Assembly (NCBI GenBank): GCA_009841335.1 | Contig: VXLY01000031.1 | Location: 61,289 to 125,288 of the forward strand | DNA from: Rhodothermaceae bacterium | GTDB taxonomy: Bacteria; Bacteroidota; Rhodothermia; Rhodothermales; Bin80 | DNA: 64,000 nt | Reading direction: 5' to 3' | Shown here: in pieces, positions 29,312-40,038 of the stretch | Layout: each line of letters starts with the position of its first letter | How positions within the stretch are numbered: position 1 is the first letter of the stretch | The notes under the pieces: generated by a model | The model's input: only the letters and a program-made list of their open reading frames with translations | What the model was told of the DNA's origin: nothing | Databases searched by the model: none | Made by a program: the position numbers and the translations under genes

Positions 29312-29548
29312 TCAAACGACCTTTTCGGCGAGGTACTCTATCGCTTTTCCAACGGTAGCGATCGTCTCAGCATCCTCATCTGGAATACTTATGTCAAACT
29401 CTTTCTCAAACTCCATGATCAATTCAACGGTATCAAGGGAGTCTGCTCCAAGGTCGTCAGTGAAAGAGGCACTCTCCTGAATGCTGTCTTCGTCTACGCC
29501 TAGCTTGTCTGCTACTATTGCCTTGACCCTATCTTCCAATCCTGCCAT
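29312..29548 (-). CDS. acpP: acyl carrier protein
   Basis: A 78-residue acyl carrier protein, start placed at [12 protein letters not shown] (ATG at 29548) because this is the family's usual N terminus; the frame is open 14 codons further. The phosphopantetheine attachment Ser is S37 in [15 protein letters not shown]. The acidic, four-helix composition is typical. It carries growing acyl chains in the cytoplasm and is followed directly by fabF. Confidence 0.96.
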   Translation of the reverse strand: MAGLEDRVKAIVADKLGVDEDSIQESASFTDDLGADSLDTVELIMEFEKEFDISIPDEDAETIATVGKAIEYLAEKVV

Positions 29549-29734
29549 TGCTATTTTCTTTTGTCTTGATGATAAAAGCACACAGCGCACGATCTCAAAC
29601 AGCGCTGGGACACAAAATTACGGCAAAATCGTGAGATTTTTACCGCTTAGTGAGTTGAACCGCTAATTGCCCCAATTGAACCAGACATACCGCATAACGG
29701 TTCTAGTCTTCTTTATACGTATATGTCACGCTAA

Positions 29735-30895
29735 ATGGCCTACTTATTTACATCTGAGTCAGTGTCCGAGGGACACCCAGACAAGATCGCAGACCAGATC
29801 TCTGACGCCATCCTGGACGAATATCTGAGACAGGATGCAAACAGCCGTGTCGCTGTTGAAACAATGGTAACCTCCAATAATGTCATCCTGGCCGGCGAAA
29901 CCCGTGCTATGACTAAGGTGGACCACGAATCAGTCGTACGCAAAGTTCTTCGCCAAATCGGGTATACGTACCCTGATCTGCACTTTGCTGCCAACTCGGT
30001 TTGCGTGACCGATCTCATTCATGGACAAAGTGACGATATATCTAAGGGGATTGGAAAAGAGGGCGCAGGGGACCAAGGCATGATGTTCGGGTATGCCTGC
30101 CGCGAAGATGATTCGTCACTCATGCCAATTCCCCTAATGTACGCCCACCGACTTGTGCAGGAATTAGCCCGAATCCGCAAGTTTGAATCCATTATGCCAT
30201 ACCTGCGTCCAGATTCGAAAAGTCAGGTGACCGTTCAGTACGACCATACAGGAAGGGTCCCGCAGAGGATTCACACCGTAGTTATTGCCACACAGCATGA
30301 TGCCGCTGTCGACCAGGACCAAATCAAGGCGGACATAGAAAAACACCTGCTGCCGCGTGTAATTCCTTCCCATCTCAGAGACGATGAGTTGATACTTTAT
30401 GTCAACCGTACAGGACAGTTCGTACTCGGCGGACCCCATGCCGACGCCGGACTAACAGGCCGCAAAATTATCGTGGATACCTATGGTGGGCGGGGTGCGC
30501 ACGGAGGCGGCGCTTTCAGTGGGAAAGACCCATCAAAAGTGGACCGTTCAGCTGCGTATGCCGCACGCTATGTTGCTAAAAACCTTGTGGCTGCCGGTTT
30601 AGCCGGAATGGTTGAAATCCAACTCGCCTACGTAATCGCCAAACCCGAGCCAGTCTCCATATATGTTGACTCGTCCGGCACTGTAGCACATGGACTCTCG
30701 GATAACGATCTGACCGAAATCATACAGGAGACATTTGATTTGAGTCCCGCCGGCATCATCAATGACCTCAGACTCAAACAGCCCATCTACCAGAAGACTG
30801 CCGCTTATGGTCATTTCGGTCGCAGCGACTTCCCGTGGGAGCAACTGGATGCGGTAGAGAAACTCCGTGTCTACACCAAGTCTGCAGCAGCGTAA
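29735..30895 (+). CDS. metK: S-adenosylmethionine synthetase
   Basis: MetK makes S-adenosylmethionine from ATP and methionine. The N-terminal FTSESVSEGHPDKIADQISDAILD, the GAGDQGMMFGYA hexapeptide region and the phosphate-binding GGGAFSGKDPSKVDRSAAYAAR are all present. Length of 386 is normal. The 17-base gap to the next gene and the ahcY gene beyond it suggest a methyl-cycle transcript with a secreted protease gene inserted between. I looked in 29591-29734 for a SAM riboswitch and saw no recognisable core. Confidence 0.97.
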   Translation: MAYLFTSESVSEGHPDKIADQISDAILDEYLRQDANSRVAVETMVTSNNVILAGETRAMTKVDHESVVRKVLRQIGYTYPDLHFAANSVCVTDLIHGQSDDISKGIGKEGAGDQGMMFGYACREDDSSLMPIPLMYAHRLVQELARIRKFESIMPYLRPDSKSQVTVQYDHTGRVPQRIHTVVIATQHDAAVDQDQIKADIEKHLLPRVIPSHLRDDELILYVNRTGQFVLGGPHADAGLTGRKIIVDTYGGRGAHGGGAFSGKDPSKVDRSAAYAARYVAKNLVAAGLAGMVEIQLAYVIAKPEPVSIYVDSSGTVAHGLSDNDLTEIIQETFDLSPAGIINDLRLKQPIYQKTAAYGHFGRSDFPWEQLDAVEKLRVYTKSAAA

Positions 30896-30912
30896 ATGAC
30901 CGGTCTTTCAGT

Positions 30913-33900
30913 ATGGAGTACAAGGCCCTCATTGTATTCGCCTTCATACTCCCCTGCACTTTCCTTGCAGAGGCCCAGGATCGCTCTGTCGCAGTACAGT
31001 CGCTCCCGGCAGCCTCCCAGGCTGCCGTCGTAACACAGGATGTCTGGGGCCATATCCCCAGTACACGCGTACAGAACGGCCGGATTGATGAGGAACTCGG
31101 AATTTTTCGAGCAGCTTATCAGCTAACCCCGACGATAACTCCGGAAGCCACCGCAGAGGCAACCGCGCGCAAATGGCTGGCCGAAGATGGTACCCGATTC
31201 GGTATAGACACACCTGAAGTCCTTGAGCTGGTCAGCGAAAAACAATCCCTCGGTGCAGAGCATCTCACCTTTCAGCAAACGCTGGCCGGCGTCAAGGTAT
31301 ATGGGCGCTTTGTGCATGTAAACCTAGACAGAGCAGGCTTGCCGACTATGGTGATCAGCGGCTATGCTCCTCATCTGGAAAACATCACTTCCTTTAACCC
31401 TGTACCTGCATTAAACGCTATCCAGGCTGAATCCCTGGCGCAACGTGCGGTTTCTGAAACAGGCGCAAGTTCAAGGACACCCGATCTCCTTGTACTTCCC
31501 GACAATCTGCCCCGATTAGTCTGGCGCGTTATCGTCTGGCCGGATTTCTCTCCGGGAGAATGGGAGGTTGTTTTGGATGCAAACACGGGCGCGCTGATTC
31601 AGTTGATGGACCTGCGCATATTCTCTCGTGCACACACAGAGGGGATGTCCACGCCACATAACCATCCCCAAGGCCCGGAAGGAACTGATCAGCACCCCTC
31701 CGGGCAGGGATCCGTATGGATGTATGACCCCCTGACCGCCTCAGGTCAACCCTACGGGGGAATCTATGTAGACAACAACGACCAGGACAGCGACGCACTG
31801 AACAACCTGTTGATCACCGAAAACCTTCGGGATATTGAGAAAAGCTCCAGCGACGGGCTTTACCGGCTGAATGGACCATGGGTGAGAATCATAGGTTCTC
31901 ACGCTCCAGAAGAGAGCGATCAGAACAGCTTCAAGTACACGCGAAACGACAAGCGTTTTGAAGCCGTTATGTCATACCACTTCATTGACCAAAGCCAACG
32001 CTACATACAAGGCTTGAATCTCGGACATCCCCCACCTTCAATCCCTGTAAGGGTAGATCCTCACGCACTCGCGGAAGATCAATCCTATTTCCAGTACTGG
32101 ACTAATTCACTGCACTTCGGAGACGGTGGAGCCGATGACGCCGAGGATGCCGGCGTAATTCTTCACGAGTTTGGTCATGCAGTTATGTATGAACATATGG
32201 GCTTCCACCCCCGGATCTCTGGAGAGCCGGGGGTACTGGCAGAAGGATTCTCAGACTACTGGGCGGTCTCATATCGCAGACATCTTATGGAGTCTGGCCA
32301 AGTCCCGATGGGAGACTGGCGAGATGTCTTTCCCTGGGACGGCGTCTTCTGGGGCGGAAGACGCGCCGATGGTAATGCTCACTATGATACGATCGAAAGC
32401 GATTGTAGCCTGAGTTGTGATTTTTATTACTATGCGCAAACATGGTCCGCCCTCATGATGCAGCTCTGGGAACGTATCGGACGTGAAGTGACGGATCGCA
32501 TGCATATTGCAGCCTTTCCTTACTTGGCGAGTGATTTTACGCTGGCAGATATGGTTCAGGCTCTGCTGCTGGTTGATGACGCGCTTTACGACAAACTTTA
32601 CTCAGGCCAAATCTATGATGTCTTCGCGCACCGGGGATTCTTGGGGCCTGCCACAGGCATACCCGTAATTGTACACACGCCGCCTCCGCGCCATATCGAC
32701 TTTAGTTCTCCAGTTCTATTTGAGGCTGACATTGAAGCACTTGGTTTTTCGATCACCAATGCAGCGGTGACCTATCGCCTGAACTCGGGAAATTTTTTGA
32801 CGGAAAATATGGTCCACGAAAGCCTGCAGACCTGGAAAGCTGAGATAACAGTGCCCGCTACCACGCAGTCCCTGGAATACTATATCCAGGCGTCTACGGA
32901 TGTCGGTTCCATGACACTCCCCATGTCTGCACCTGATGAGCTCTTCCGTGTGAAGTTAGGACCGGATACACAACCGCCTGAGATTCTGTACACTCCTGTC
33001 ACACATGTAACGCAGGAGCAGATCCCCCTGACCATTTCAGTCCAGGTGACGGACGATGAAGCCGTATCGAAAGTTGTAATCCTATACACAAAGACCAACG
33101 CCAGCGATCAGGAGACCGAAAGCGGGGTTCTTCTTCTTAGCCACGGGGGAAATGATACATATTCCGGCATACCGCCGCTGGCCAGCAATACAGGAATATC
33201 TGTGCCCGGGACCTGGATGGAGTATCGGGTGCTTGCATACGACGAGGCCGATCCACCCAACGTCGCCCGCTTTCCTCTTGAAGGAGAAGCTCAGTTGAGA
33301 CTTGATGTGATTCCCGGACCCAATGAGATCGGAGCATGGGATTCTTCGGAGTGGCCTGGACTGACCTCTGGTGAGTGGGCCGCGGATGATTCTATATTTG
33401 GGTACACAGGGCCACTCTGGGTAACCGACCCGGATGCGTCCTACAGTGATCAATCTGCGCTAAGCCTGCTATCTATGCCCGAGGTCAATGTCGCCGGATA
33501 CCCCAACGCACACCTGGAGTTCTGGCACTGGTATGATTTTGAACATACCGGCGTCCCTGGCCCGGGAGACATGGGCGGTATAGTTTATGATGGTGGCCAA
33601 ATTCAAATTTCTACGGACGGTGGTCAATCCTGGACGGTCGCCGAACCACAATGGGGTTATAACGGAGTCGTGGACCACACGCGTGGGAACCCGCTGTCTG
33701 GAACTCCGGCCTTTGGGGGCTCCAGTTTTGGCTGGCGTCGCGTTCGTGTGCCGCTTCCAGATGCGCCCGAAGGTGTTTTTCGGTTTGAGGTCAGTACGCG
33801 CCTAGCGTTTGGTACAGGAATTGGCAATTCGGAATCTACTACACACAATTATGCGGGGTGGGCAATCCGGGGTGTACGTGTCCTGGCGGATCCCCCCGTG

Positions 33901-34986
33901 GATCGGATATCCCCAGAAATTTTGTATGCTCCATTTGAGCACGGCTTCGTCAGGTATGGCGAACCTGTTACGCATATTCAAATGGCTGCCGAAGATGACA
34001 CGGGCATAGAATCCGTCCGGCTGAATCTTTATGAAGTGGAGGATTCACGTCTGGAAGCCTTGGGAGTCTACCGGTTCAGACCTGTACTGGAAGCCTCGAA
34101 CTGGTTTTATGCAGACGTTCCCGTGCCCAGTTCAAAACAGAGCGGCGCGCTGGGGTATCACATAACGGTTAGAGACTTTGACGGCAATGTTCGTACGCCC
34201 GGTGGAGATCCCCCCGGAACGTTAATGAAATTATATCTCGCCACACACAGCCCTGTCGCGGCGCTGCCTGACGCATATGTCAGTGGAGATTGGGAGTTTT
34301 CTGATGACGGTTACCTTGCGGAGGCGCCTGCATCGCAGCAGCAATCCTCCATAGTACTCAAGCCCGTCTACTTTTCAGAAAATTCGCAGCGCACGATGCT
34401 GCTGTTGCAGCACTCCTATTACTTGGACCAGGGAAATTCGGCATACGTAAGTGTGACCGAAGATGGAGGCTCCACCTGGACTAGACTTATACCCGGTAAC
34501 GGATATCCGGCGAGAACGGAAAGCGGAGAAGTTATCTTTGCAGGTGAATCTCCGTCAATGATTGAGTCTTGGTTTGATCTTGGACCCCTTAATCAACCCT
34601 ATCAACTTCGCCTGGATTTAATTAACAACAGTAGCAGTCAGCAGTCAAACGGAAACTTCTGGAAGATTCTGAATGCCGAGTACTATCTGATGACGGAGAA
34701 TACACCGGTGATCCCGACATCCACCGACCTTGTGCTCTATCCAAATTTCCCAAACCCGTTCAGTGACCAGACAAACATCAGCTACGTTCTGCCGGAAGCT
34801 ATGCCGGTGCGGATCACAATCTTCAACATACTTGGCCAGGAAGTGCTGACGGTCGTTGATCGTGCACATGAGGCCGGGGGATATGCAGTCAACGTGAACA
34901 TGCGTCATCTAGCACCTGGAACGTACTGGATTAGAATGGAAGCTGGCACCAGCATATCCCAGCAATCAATGACGCTCATCCGATAA
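30913..34986 (+). CDS. secreted M36/fungalysin-like metalloprotease with T9SS sorting domain
   Basis: A 1357-residue secreted zinc protease; the start is placed at the ATG at 30913 (MEYKALIVFAFILPC), which gives a clean signal peptide and leaves metK intact. An FTP-type propeptide region (about 60-230, with TFQQTLAGVKVYGRFVHV) precedes the catalytic domain. Zinc ligands are H418 and H422 in the HEFGH motif, with the third-ligand Glu about E444 in AEGFSDYWAVSY. Beta-sandwich and interaction domains with QPPEILYTP- and TPEILYAP-type repeats follow (about 690-1260). The T9SS domain begins at YPNFPNPFSDQTN and ends QQSMTLIR. It is probably activated after export. The position between metK and ahcY is odd. 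Confidence 0.88.
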   Translation: MEYKALIVFAFILPCTFLAEAQDRSVAVQSLPAASQAAVVTQDVWGHIPSTRVQNGRIDEELGIFRAAYQLTPTITPEATAEATARKWLAEDGTRFGIDTPEVLELVSEKQSLGAEHLTFQQTLAGVKVYGRFVHVNLDRAGLPTMVISGYAPHLENITSFNPVPALNAIQAESLAQRAVSETGASSRTPDLLVLPDNLPRLVWRVIVWPDFSPGEWEVVLDANTGALIQLMDLRIFSRAHTEGMSTPHNHPQGPEGTDQHPSGQGSVWMYDPLTASGQPYGGIYVDNNDQDSDALNNLLITENLRDIEKSSSDGLYRLNGPWVRIIGSHAPEESDQNSFKYTRNDKRFEAVMSYHFIDQSQRYIQGLNLGHPPPSIPVRVDPHALAEDQSYFQYWTNSLHFGDGGADDAEDAGVILHEFGHAVMYEHMGFHPRISGEPGVLAEGFSDYWAVSYRRHLMESGQVPMGDWRDVFPWDGVFWGGRRADGNAHYDTIESDCSLSCDFYYYAQTWSALMMQLWERIGREVTDRMHIAAFPYLASDFTLADMVQALLLVDDALYDKLYSGQIYDVFAHRGFLGPATGIPVIVHTPPPRHIDFSSPVLFEADIEALGFSITNAAVTYRLNSGNFLTENMVHESLQTWKAEITVPATTQSLEYYIQASTDVGSMTLPMSAPDELFRVKLGPDTQPPEILYTPVTHVTQEQIPLTISVQVTDDEAVSKVVILYTKTNASDQETESGVLLLSHGGNDTYSGIPPLASNTGISVPGTWMEYRVLAYDEADPPNVARFPLEGEAQLRLDVIPGPNEIGAWDSSEWPGLTSGEWAADDSIFGYTGPLWVTDPDASYSDQSALSLLSMPEVNVAGYPNAHLEFWHWYDFEHTGVPGPGDMGGIVYDGGQIQISTDGGQSWTVAEPQWGYNGVVDHTRGNPLSGTPAFGGSSFGWRRVRVPLPDAPEGVFRFEVSTRLAFGTGIGNSESTTHNYAGWAIRGVRVLADPPVDRISPEILYAPFEHGFVRYGEPVTHIQMAAEDDTGIESVRLNLYEVEDSRLEALGVYRFRPVLEASNWFYADVPVPSSKQSGALGYHITVRDFDGNVRTPGGDPPGTLMKLYLATHSPVAALPDAYVSGDWEFSDDGYLAEAPASQQQSSIVLKPVYFSENSQRTMLLLQHSYYLDQGNSAYVSVTEDGGSTWTRLIPGNGYPARTESGEVIFAGESPSMIESWFDLGPLNQPYQLRLDLINNSSSQQSNGNFWKILNAEYYLMTENTPVIPTSTDLVLYPNFPNPFSDQTNISYVLPEAMPVRITIFNILGQEVLTVVDRAHEAGGYAVNVNMRHLAPGTYWIRMEAGTSISQQSMTLIR

Positions 34987-35045
34987 ACGAACGAGTAGGG
35001 ATCATACGGGTTTGAGCGTTCCGCATCAGTCAAGTTTATCAACCA

Positions 35046-36323
35046 ATGAATCACGTAGAGGGACAGTACAAAGTTCGCGATCTAAGTCTGGCGGATAAGG
35101 GCCGAATGCGCATTGAATGGGCCGAAAGCCGAATGCCTGTACTCATGCGATTGCGCGAAGAATATGCTCGATCCAATCCATTTGCGGGCTATAAGGTCAC
35201 CGGCTGCTTGCATGTGACCAAAGAAACCGCCGTTCTGATTGAAACCCTGGTTGCATGCGGAGCTAAGGTATCTTGGAGCGGTTGCAATCCTCTGTCTACA
35301 AATGACGAAGTTGCCGCAGCACTCGCGTGCGGCGGGATCGAAATCTATGCCTGGTACGGGCAGAATGTAGAAGAATTCTACTGGAGCATCGACCGTACGA
35401 TTGACGAAGCACCGGACACTACTCTGGACGACGGAGCAGACCTGATCTTTACGATCCACAAACGTTTCCCGCATCTGGCACAACACATCATCGGCGGCAG
35501 TGAAGAGACCACAACCGGCGTACAGCGGCTGCGGGCCATGGCAAGAGATGGGAAGCTGCTCTATCCCGTTTATGCCGTGAACGATACCGAAACCAAGTGG
35601 GACTTCGACAATGTATATGGCACTGGACAATCAACGCTCGATGGCATCCTGCGTGCAAGTGGCGTGCTGTTAGCCGGGAAAAATCTGGTGGTTGCTGGCT
35701 ATGGTCACTGTGGTCGCGGCGTTGCGACTCGGGGACGCGGGATGGGAGCTAATGTGATTGTGACGGAAGTGCGACCTGCATCAGCACTCAAAGCTACACT
35801 GGATGGAATGCTTGTGATGCCCATGGATGAAGCTGCGCGCATAGGAGATATATTTGTTACCGCTACAGGAATGAAGGATGTGATCCGCGGTAAACATTTT
35901 GCATCGATGAAGGACGGAGCGATCGTTTGCAACACCGGACACTACGATGTAGAATTGAACCTGATCGAGTTAGCTGAGATATCAACAAAAACGCGGGATA
36001 TCCGTCCGAATAATCGAGAGTATACCGGCACAAACGGCAACAGAATCTACGTACTTGCTGATGGGCGACTGGTCAATCTTGCCGCAGCTGAGGGTCATCC
36101 CTCAGAGGTAATGGATATGAGTTTTGCAAATCAATTTATGACTCATCTGAGCCTCATCCAGTCCAAGGAGAACGGCACAGAACTGCCAAACACGGTTATA
36201 GATCTGCCCACCTCCGTAGATGAACGGATCGCCCGTTTAAAACTGAGTACAATGGGCCTCTCAATTGATAAGCTCACACCTGAACAGGAAGCTTACGCAA
36301 TAGATTATTCAGCCGGAACCTAG
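35046..36323 (+). CDS. ahcY: adenosylhomocysteinase
   Basis: AhcY hydrolyses S-adenosylhomocysteine to adenosine and homocysteine, completing the methyl cycle with metK. The NAD-binding site region [26 protein letters not shown] (about 215-240) and family blocks [10 protein letters not shown] and [23 protein letters not shown] are clear. A C-terminal tail with [17 protein letters not shown] is typical. The 425-residue length fits bacterial AhcY. It lies 59 bases after the M36-like protease gene on the same strand. Its stop overlaps the end of the convergent fdxA by 4 bases. Confidence 0.96.
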   Translation: MNHVEGQYKVRDLSLADKGRMRIEWAESRMPVLMRLREEYARSNPFAGYKVTGCLHVTKETAVLIETLVACGAKVSWSGCNPLSTNDEVAAALACGGIEIYAWYGQNVEEFYWSIDRTIDEAPDTTLDDGADLIFTIHKRFPHLAQHIIGGSEETTTGVQRLRAMARDGKLLYPVYAVNDTETKWDFDNVYGTGQSTLDGILRASGVLLAGKNLVVAGYGHCGRGVATRGRGMGANVIVTEVRPASALKATLDGMLVMPMDEAARIGDIFVTATGMKDVIRGKHFASMKDGAIVCNTGHYDVELNLIELAEISTKTRDIRPNNREYTGTNGNRIYVLADGRLVNLAAAEGHPSEVMDMSFANQFMTHLSLIQSKENGTELPNTVIDLPTSVDERIARLKLSTMGLSIDKLTPEQEAYAIDYSAGT

Positions 36324-36664
36324 ACGTCCCACTCAAGGATATCCTCCTCGGACTTTTCCTTGGATTTCCATTCCTCGGCATCCGGCAGTGGTTCCGTGCG
36401 CTCCACTATGTTGTAGCCCTGTTCCTGCCATTTTTCGGCCAAGTATAGATTCCACTCCTCGTAGTGCTGCCATTCCTCTGGAAGCTCGTCATCCGGGAAG
36501 ATCGCCTCAACCGGACACACCGGAACACATGCGTTGCAATCTATACACTCATCTGGATGAATGACCATGAAATTTGGACCCTCATAGAAACAGTCCACGG
36601 GACACACTTCAACACAATCAGTGTGTTTGCAGTTGATGCACGGTTCGGCAACAATGTATGGCAT
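36320..36664 (-). CDS. fdxA: seven-iron ferredoxin
   Basis: A 114-residue FdxA-type 7Fe ferredoxin. Cys 9, 17 and 50 fit the 3Fe-4S site and Cys 21, 40, 43 and 46 the 4Fe-4S site (CNACVPVCP context), as in Azotobacter ferredoxin I; extra Cys 12 and 25 are also present. The acidic C-terminal extension is normal for the family. It transfers electrons in the cytoplasm. The FprA-type reductase at 54095 is a plausible partner in the same genome, but this is inference. Convergent with ahcY. Confidence 0.93.
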   Translation of the reverse strand: MPYIVAEPCINCKHTDCVEVCPVDCFYEGPNFMVIHPDECIDCNACVPVCPVEAIFPDDELPEEWQHYEEWNLYLAEKWQEQGYNIVERTEPLPDAEEWKSKEKSEEDILEWDV

Positions 36665-36782
36665 AGCTTTTCCTCACTTTTCCTCAGTAGTTTGGGAATT
36701 TACGCACCAAATCAATATTTGACAAGAAAAAATTTGGCCGATCAACGATTGAACTCGCTGAATATCCGTCTGCTCCGATATT

Positions 36783-37928
36783 ATGATTGACACACCTCGA
36801 GCTCTGTCGCAGCTGTGTTCTAAGATGGAGAAAGATACCTGCATCGCCCTGGACACCGAGTATATTGCCATCAAACAACCGGAGTTCACACTGGCCATCG
36901 TGCAGGTTGGCCTCAGCACCGGGGAAATTCACTTGATAGATGCGCTGGCTTTTGATGATCTGAATGGGCTCAGTTCCGTTCTGGAGCGGCAGGATATCGT
37001 CAAGATACTGCACGACGCAGCACCGGACCTTGTGCTCTTATCAAGAGCGTCAGGAGCCACCCCAAAGAATATTTTTGACACAAGAATTGCGGCCCGTCTT
37101 CTTGGTATAAGTTCCCGGAACTCATTATCCGGGCTGGTTGCGCACTATTGTGGCGTTAATATCTCAAAAAAACAACAGCAATCGAATTGGCGCCGTCGGC
37201 CACTGTCAGCAGCACAAATAAGGTATGCGAAGGGGGATGTTTTGTACTTGCATCGGATTCGAAAAGCACTCCTTTCAAGGGCACATAGTACCAGTCGCAT
37301 GGCATGGATTGAAGAGGACATGTCTCGTTTTGACGATCCGAGCCAATACCTGGAACCATCACCCACTGAACGTGTCCTGAAATCACCAAGTACACACGGT
37401 TTTAAGCCGCAGCAGCGTGCAGTGGTGGCCGCAGTTGCAAACTGGCGATTTGAAACCGCGCTGCGGACCCGAACCCCCCTAAAAAAGCTGATGGATGATA
37501 AAGAAATTATCCGACTGGCTAAAGGACGAAATAAAACACCCGGTGCCGTACGGAACGCCTGTTCGTCACTGCCTCACCGTTATATACCCCAGGTGGCCAA
37601 TGTGGTCGCCAAGGCACTCGACACGCCAACCCCCGCGTGTCCCGAAGCTGTCATTACTCACCCGTTCCCAGACAAGAAACAGCCCCAGTTTCGACTGTTA
37701 CAGGCGGTGGTTAGTCGCCGCGCTCTTGAGTACAATATAGATGCAGAGTTGCTTGCAACGTCCAAGACACTACAACGACTGATCCAGAATCCTGATAAAA
37801 GGGATATCCCTCTACTCAGTGGCTGGAGATGGGAAGTGGTGGGCCAAGACCTGCTACGAATCCTGCAAGGTGAGTCCTCAGTGGAAATAACTGATGGCGT
37901 GCTCAGGGTTCGCCCCGCTCGTGCGTGA
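36783..37928 (+). CDS. rnd: ribonuclease D
   Basis: A 381-residue RNase D-like 3'-5' exoribonuclease that trims tRNA and other small RNAs. The DEDD exonuclease motifs are visible: D24 and E26 in ALDTEYI, the second Asp in HDAAPDL, and the third block YAKGDVLYL, with Tyr as in DEDDy enzymes. An HRDC domain follows (about 205-285, FKPQQRAVVAAVANWRFETALRTRTPLKKLMDD), plus a second helical C-terminal part. It converges with the Nudix gene, overlapping its 3' end by 26 bases. Confidence 0.88.
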   Translation: MIDTPRALSQLCSKMEKDTCIALDTEYIAIKQPEFTLAIVQVGLSTGEIHLIDALAFDDLNGLSSVLERQDIVKILHDAAPDLVLLSRASGATPKNIFDTRIAARLLGISSRNSLSGLVAHYCGVNISKKQQQSNWRRRPLSAAQIRYAKGDVLYLHRIRKALLSRAHSTSRMAWIEEDMSRFDDPSQYLEPSPTERVLKSPSTHGFKPQQRAVVAAVANWRFETALRTRTPLKKLMDDKEIIRLAKGRNKTPGAVRNACSSLPHRYIPQVANVVAKALDTPTPACPEAVITHPFPDKKQPQFRLLQAVVSRRALEYNIDAELLATSKTLQRLIQNPDKRDIPLLSGWRWEVVGQDLLRILQGESSVEITDGVLRVRPARA

Positions 37929-38604
37929 TAGATCGAAGTTTGATCAATAGCCCACGCAGGGTTGCATAGCCCAGCCTTCTCACTGCCTGTTCCTCGGGCA
38001 CCCAGTAAACGGCACTGATCGCCTCCTCTTCTGCAGGTACAAACTGAGTTGCGCTGGAAGTAAAAGCATACCAATAGGAAGCTTTTATCTTAAATCGTCC
38101 TCCACGATGATATCCATGCACCGTGGTACCCAGTAACTTTCCCTGACACAAGTCGGCAATTCCGGTCTCTTCCCGGACTTCCCGCACTGCGCATGCCGAA
38201 ATGGATTCATTTTCCTCGAGTTTACCTTTCGGTAGATCCAGCACTCCATTGCGCCTGATGCATAGCACCTCATCTGTATCTTGGTGTCGAACGATACCAC
38301 CCGCCGCCAACACCTCACATGGCGGAGCATATGGAACCGCATTCAGAATTGCTTCCGGTGGCACTATACTCGCCCAGTATACGGAGCCTACCGACTGCAC
38401 GTCACCAAGCGCGTGGGCATCAATAACGAGAATGGCCTCAGTTTCCAGCCGCTGAGCAATGCTCAAATCTCCCAACAGGAATGGTTCGGTCAATCCATCT
38501 GTGGCTGCACGATCGAGGTCGTCGAGCCCGCACGGGTGGAAAAAGAAAACATGCCCTGGATCGTGTAGCTGCAAATCGCTATGCTGTTGCGATATATCTG
38601 TCAT
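37903..38604 (-). CDS. Nudix hydrolase
   Basis: A protein of about 233 residues (start at MTDISQQHSD, 38604; an ATG five codons upstream is also possible). The C-terminal Nudix domain has the box with G, then REVREETGI (GKLEENESISACAVREVREETGI region, about 140-162), preceded by CIRRNGVLDLPKG. The N-terminal 100 residues form a separate domain (HVFFFHPCGLDDLDRAATDGLTEP) that I do not recognise. The substrate is likely a nucleoside-diphosphate derivative; which one cannot be read from sequence. The 3' end overlaps rnd by 26 bases on the opposite strand. Confidence 0.82.
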   Translation of the reverse strand: MTDISQQHSDLQLHDPGHVFFFHPCGLDDLDRAATDGLTEPFLLGDLSIAQRLETEAILVIDAHALGDVQSVGSVYWASIVPPEAILNAVPYAPPCEVLAAGGIVRHQDTDEVLCIRRNGVLDLPKGKLEENESISACAVREVREETGIADLCQGKLLGTTVHGYHRGGRFKIKASYWYAFTSSATQFVPAEEEAISAVYWVPEEQAVRRLGYATLRGLLIKLRSITHERGEP

Positions 38605-39002
38605 CCTGGCGTTTCGCAAACGATTTTATAGAGTAAACTTTTAGATGGTCTGGTCGCATGAATTTAGGGCAATTTCATCTGAATACATAATTGCCGGAGG
38701 CTGGCTGTCCCGAGCAGGTCATTTCGTGCATGGTAATGCGTTCTCATCGGCAATAATCCCCGCGCATTCAACCGAACCCGTAAGACGGGAAGGATGTTGT
38801 GCATAATGTCCTGCGTCTGTCATGCATTGAGACCACGAAGAATACCCGCTGTTTCATAAAGTGCACGCCAACCGGAACGAGAATGCCCTCTCTCAGTAAT
38901 TCCCTCGCCATGGATCGCAACATATACTCTCCAGCTATCACCAAACAACTAAATCTGCATTCTATCCGTTCACAAGCCAATATTAGACCCACGCTGCTGG
39001 CC

Positions 39003-40034
39003 ATGATGCGCACCCTAGCTATTGTTGTGCTTATCGCACTGCTTGGAGAAACAACAGCAGTTTTCTCACAGACATACTCGATGTATGTGGCCAACGAGTC
39101 TGACGACACCGTTATGCTCATTCAGTTTGACGGCAAAGAACTCTCCATTCTCGAAACGGTCACCGTAGGCACTATCCATACCGAAATCGAAGGTCCCCAT
39201 GGACTTGCTGTTGACCTGGATGGTAAACACTGGTTCGTATCCATCGCACATGGACAACCCTTCGGTAAAGTTGTACGCTATTCAACCACCGATAACCGCC
39301 CCACGGGAACCGTAACGCTGGGAATGTTTCCCGCTTCTATGGCCGTTTCATCGCAAACAGGCCTGTTGTACGTAGCCAATTTTAACCTGCATGGCAACCC
39401 GGAGCCCAGTTCAATTTCCGTGGTTGATCCGGACGCCATGTTGGAAGTAGGCCGGATTACCACAGGCATCATGCCTCACGGTTCAGCGTTTGGCCCCGAT
39501 GGTAGACGACATTACTCTGTGGCAATGATGAACAGTGCGCTTTTTGAACTGGATGCACTGAATCTGAATGTCATTCGCGACATCCCGCTTGGACAAGGAG
39601 CCAAACCGACTTGGGTATCAATCCACCCCGATGAACCCCTGGCATACGTAGCGGCCAATGGCGCAGATCAAATCTTGATCGTTGATACGGAAGCAGGAAG
39701 AATAACTGCGCGTCTAAATGCTCCAGGAGCTCCATACAATCTTGCTGTTTCCCCGGACGGAAAAACGCTGGTTGCCACATTGAAGAGCGCGCAAGCCGTC
39801 AGTATATTTGATCTGTCGACGGGCACCGAACGAGCCCGGGTTCCGAGCTCTCAACCAGTTACGCATGGTGTGATAATTGCTCCCGACAACCAATATGCAT
39901 TTGTTACTTCGGAAGGAATTGGAGCTACACCTGGAGCAGTAGACGTAATCAACCTGACCACTGCTGCCCGTATAGCTTCACTACAGGCAGGACAACAGAC
40001 AGGGGGTATCGCCTTCTGGAGAATAACCGACTGA
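39003..40034 (+). CDS. secreted YVTN/YncE-type beta-propeller protein
   Basis: The start is placed at the ATG at 39003, where a signal peptide begins (MMRTLAIVVLIALLGETTAVFSQ); the frame is open upstream but without supporting features. The 343-residue product is a single propeller with YVTN-like blades: MYVANESDDTVMLIQFD, then LLYVANFNLHG, LAYVAANGADQILIVDT and NLAVSPDGKTLVATL. It is periplasmic or secreted. Only 4 bases separate its stop from the DUF58 start, so it appears to be the first gene of the long VWA transcript. A role as a ligand-binding or scaffold protein for that locus is inference. Confidence 0.75.
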   Translation: MMRTLAIVVLIALLGETTAVFSQTYSMYVANESDDTVMLIQFDGKELSILETVTVGTIHTEIEGPHGLAVDLDGKHWFVSIAHGQPFGKVVRYSTTDNRPTGTVTLGMFPASMAVSSQTGLLYVANFNLHGNPEPSSISVVDPDAMLEVGRITTGIMPHGSAFGPDGRRHYSVAMMNSALFELDALNLNVIRDIPLGQGAKPTWVSIHPDEPLAYVAANGADQILIVDTEAGRITARLNAPGAPYNLAVSPDGKTLVATLKSAQAVSIFDLSTGTERARVPSSQPVTHGVIIAPDNQYAFVTSEGIGATPGAVDVINLTTAARIASLQAGQQTGGIAFWRITD

Positions 40035-40038
40035 CTGC

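Noticed and set aside
29591..29734. possible SAM riboswitch before metK
   Set aside because: The 144-bp divergent gap lacks a recognisable SAM-I or SAM-II core or a multi-stem arrangement.
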